A DNA stretch of 64,000 nucleotides from Selaginella moellendorffii. Lineage: Eukaryota; Streptophyta; Lycopodiopsida; Selaginellales; Selaginellaceae. Both the position numbers and the translations under genes were made by a program. Position 1 is the first letter of the stretch. Every line of letters starts with the position of its first letter. Positions 62,620-64,000 of this stretch are shown one piece after another. The stretch spans positions 449,007 through 513,006 of the forward strand of contig NW_003314334.1 in assembly GCF_000143415.4 (NCBI RefSeq). Direction: 5' to 3'. The notes below the pieces were generated by a model. That model saw only the letters and a list, made by a program, of their open reading frames with translations, was not told the origin of the DNA and did not search any database.

Positions 62620-64000
62620 ATGTACAAACACAAACCAGACCCAATCAAGATCCGGGAAAGAGATCTTCGACAAAAGAATCGAGAAGTGAAAAAGGAAGAG
62701 ATAGGAAAAGAGAAACTAGAACAACAACAGCAACAAATTTTAGAAACAATATTAGAGAAGTACGACAAGGAGGATAAAGAAATTCAAGTTGCCGAGTCAA
62801 GCAACTCAGCCAACGATAACAAAGAACTAAATAGTGAAGACGCCCCAAAGTTTGAGGCATTTGAAGAAGCCGAATACATAGTACCAAAGTTTTACTCAAA
62901 TCCAGACTCACCAGAACAACAATTTCACCAACAAAGTCTACAACTTCAAATGGCAATCATCAACCCAGCGACAGCCATAGGGAACATGATTTCCTATCCC
63001 ATTTTTACTGGTGGAAAAACCGAAGATGCAAACCAGCATCTTAAACAATTTGATCAAATTGTAAAGATGAACAAACAGGAAATGCATCGGGAAATACTTT
63101 TCCCATACACACTTAAGGGAAAAGCACTCGATTGGCATAATACACTCGATGATGCTTTGACCCATGATGAAAAGGTCACACAATTCAAGGAGCAATTCCA
63201 GACTGGTGGAACTCCAGAAGAACACTATGAGATCATCAAAAACTTCAAGCAAAAATCACGTGAAGGAATTCAAGATTACACTCGACGATTTAAGTTTCAT
63301 GCAAAGCGCTGCAAGGATTTGATAACAGATAAAGGAAAGAGCTTATCCTATATCCAAGGACTCAAAGAAATCTATAGAAACATGGTAGCAATTGCTGCTG
63401 CAACAGAGAATCCAGATGATGAAAGTGTTGATACACTCTCCAAAGAAATCCTCACATTGGAAAAGAGATTCAAGAAATTCACAAAAGCTATACCTTCACA
63501 AACCGATGACGGTTCAGATGATGAAGAAGAGGAAGAAATACACATTAAGACAAAGAAGAAAACACCAAAAGACCAAGACTTGAAGGATATAATCAAGAAA
63601 ATCTCACAAACCGAACTCAAAGCAGGAGTGTGGTGTACAAAGTGTAAAAATGAAGGACATACATATTTGGAATGCAAATTTCAGCTTCCAAAATGTCAAA
63701 TTTGTGATAGAGAAGGCCATATAGCCAAGAATTGCCGATTTAGGAATACAATGGAAGTTTCAAGAATCGAGAATGCTCCTCGACAAGAGCCCAATCCTCA
63801 ATATCAAGGAAACTGGAATCAAAACGTGCGACCACCACGAAATCAACCTCCAAGATATAACAATTATTATCAACGTGATGATAATTTCTATAATCAAAGA
63901 CAAAACTATTACCAGCGAGACAATAGCAACTACAATAGAATACCCCCTCAAGATCAAAGACCAAACAACTATCCTGAAATTATGGAAGAAACTACAATAC
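62620..64000 (+). CDS. Gag of the Ogre/Tat-like element (open to window edge)
   Basis: ATG at 62620 opens about 460 codons with no stop before the edge. The N-terminal third is a Lys/Glu/Gln coiled region. A retrotransposon-gag capsid domain follows (YPIFTGGKTEDANQHLKQF, LFPYTLKGKALDWHNTL, FKQKSREGIQDYTRRF). After an acidic DDEEEEE stretch come two intact CCHC knuckles, CTKCKNEGHTYLEC and CQICDREGHIAKNC, then an Asn/Gln/Tyr/Arg-rich tail. Because it is intact and well separated from ORF1, the element may be young. Confidence 0.88.
   Translation, partial: MYKHKPDPIKIRERDLRQKNREVKKEEIGKEKLEQQQQQILETILEKYDKEDKEIQVAESSNSANDNKELNSEDAPKFEAFEEAEYIVPKFYSNPDSPEQQFHQQSLQLQMAIINPATAIGNMISYPIFTGGKTEDANQHLKQFDQIVKMNKQEMHREILFPYTLKGKALDWHNTLDDALTHDEKVTQFKEQFQTGGTPEEHYEIIKNFKQKSREGIQDYTRRFKFHAKRCKDLITDKGKSLSYIQGLKEIYRNMVAIAAATENPDDESVDTLSKEILTLEKRFKKFTKAIPSQTDDGSDDEEEEEIHIKTKKKTPKDQDLKDIIKKISQTELKAGVWCTKCKNEGHTYLECKFQLPKCQICDREGHIAKNCRFRNTMEVSRIENAPRQEPNPQYQGNWNQNVRPPRNQPPRYNNYYQRDDNFYNQRQNYYQRDNSNYNRIPPQDQRPNNYPEIMEETTI

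Larger units (their letters stand above)
59940..64000 (+). mobile_element. LTR retrotransposon with extra 5' ORF (Ogre/Tat-like layout), right end outside window
   Basis: 5' LTR 59940-60359 begins TGGAGAAGG, contains TATAAAAG at 60050 and ends TTTTCA. One base later is a primer site TGGCGACCACGGTGGGATAG, which resembles a tRNA-Arg-type site used by Ogre/Tat gypsy elements (from memory, not checked). A 1.35-kb extra ORF region, a spacer and a gag ORF follow, with gag open to the window edge. It is inserted in integrase of gypsy copy 2. Its 3' half is not visible. Confidence 0.85.

Overview
This window is nuclear DNA of a land plant. The best fit is a compact early-diverging genome, and a lycophyte such as Selaginella is my inference. 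The evidence is plant-specific gene families (a TPLATE-complex TWD40-1 subunit, PLS-type PPR, receptor-like proteins, a CXE carboxylesterase, organellar type IA topoisomerase), canonical GT-AG introns of only about 50-70 bases, telo-box-like AAACCCTA motifs in short divergent promoters, and plant LTR retroelements with tRNA primer sites. There is no prokaryotic operon structure, CRISPR array or origin.

Region 1 (1-11.8 kb) holds two versions of one head-to-head gene pair, TWD40-1 (minus) and organellar DNA topoisomerase I (plus). In the left version TWD40-1 is intact and the topoisomerase is a collapsed pseudogene. In the right version TWD40-1 is a shredded remnant and the topoisomerase is an intact 1045-residue intronless gene. 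A receptor-like-protein pseudogene and a third topoisomerase remnant lie between them. A bromodomain-gene remnant follows at 12.3-13.7 kb.

Region 2 (13.7-17.8 kb) is an extreme AT-rich island. It contains C-to-T-decayed relatives of repeats found better preserved elsewhere in the window, plus one intact, extremely AT-rich ORF encoding a secreted GNA-type mannose-binding lectin.

Region 3 (17.8-28.8 kb) is gene-dense: PPR protein, a CXE16-like carboxylesterase with no nucleophilic serine, IWS1 (11 exons), a divergent proteasomal ATPase RPT3, a small modular coiled-coil gene sharing a promoter with RPT3, a thiamin pyrophosphokinase pseudogene, and a second broken RPT3 copy.

Region 4 (28.8-34.6 kb) is a decayed Ty3/gypsy element carrying a nested miniature LTR element (TRIM) with a perfect 5-bp target duplication. 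The empty site survives in the second gypsy copy at 56.66 kb. At 36.1-38.9 kb is an intact 938-residue LRR receptor-like protein with foldback repeats at its 5' side.

Region 5 (39-52 kb) is repeat-dominated: PPR, bHLH and MYB gene scraps, a GAGATGG-type satellite, and two long direct repeats flanking 4.8 kb of G-poor non-coding DNA. One of these direct repeats contains another TRIM.

Region 6 (52.2-64 kb) is a second copy of the segment small gene / TPK / IWS1 remnant / RPT3 / gypsy, so the gypsy insertion predates the segmental duplication. That gypsy copy is cut by a different LTR element (59.94 kb to the right edge) that carries an extra ORF upstream of gag, an Ogre/Tat-like layout.

The dominant theme is repeated local duplication followed by different lesions in each copy, overlaid by retroelement insertion and C-to-T decay.
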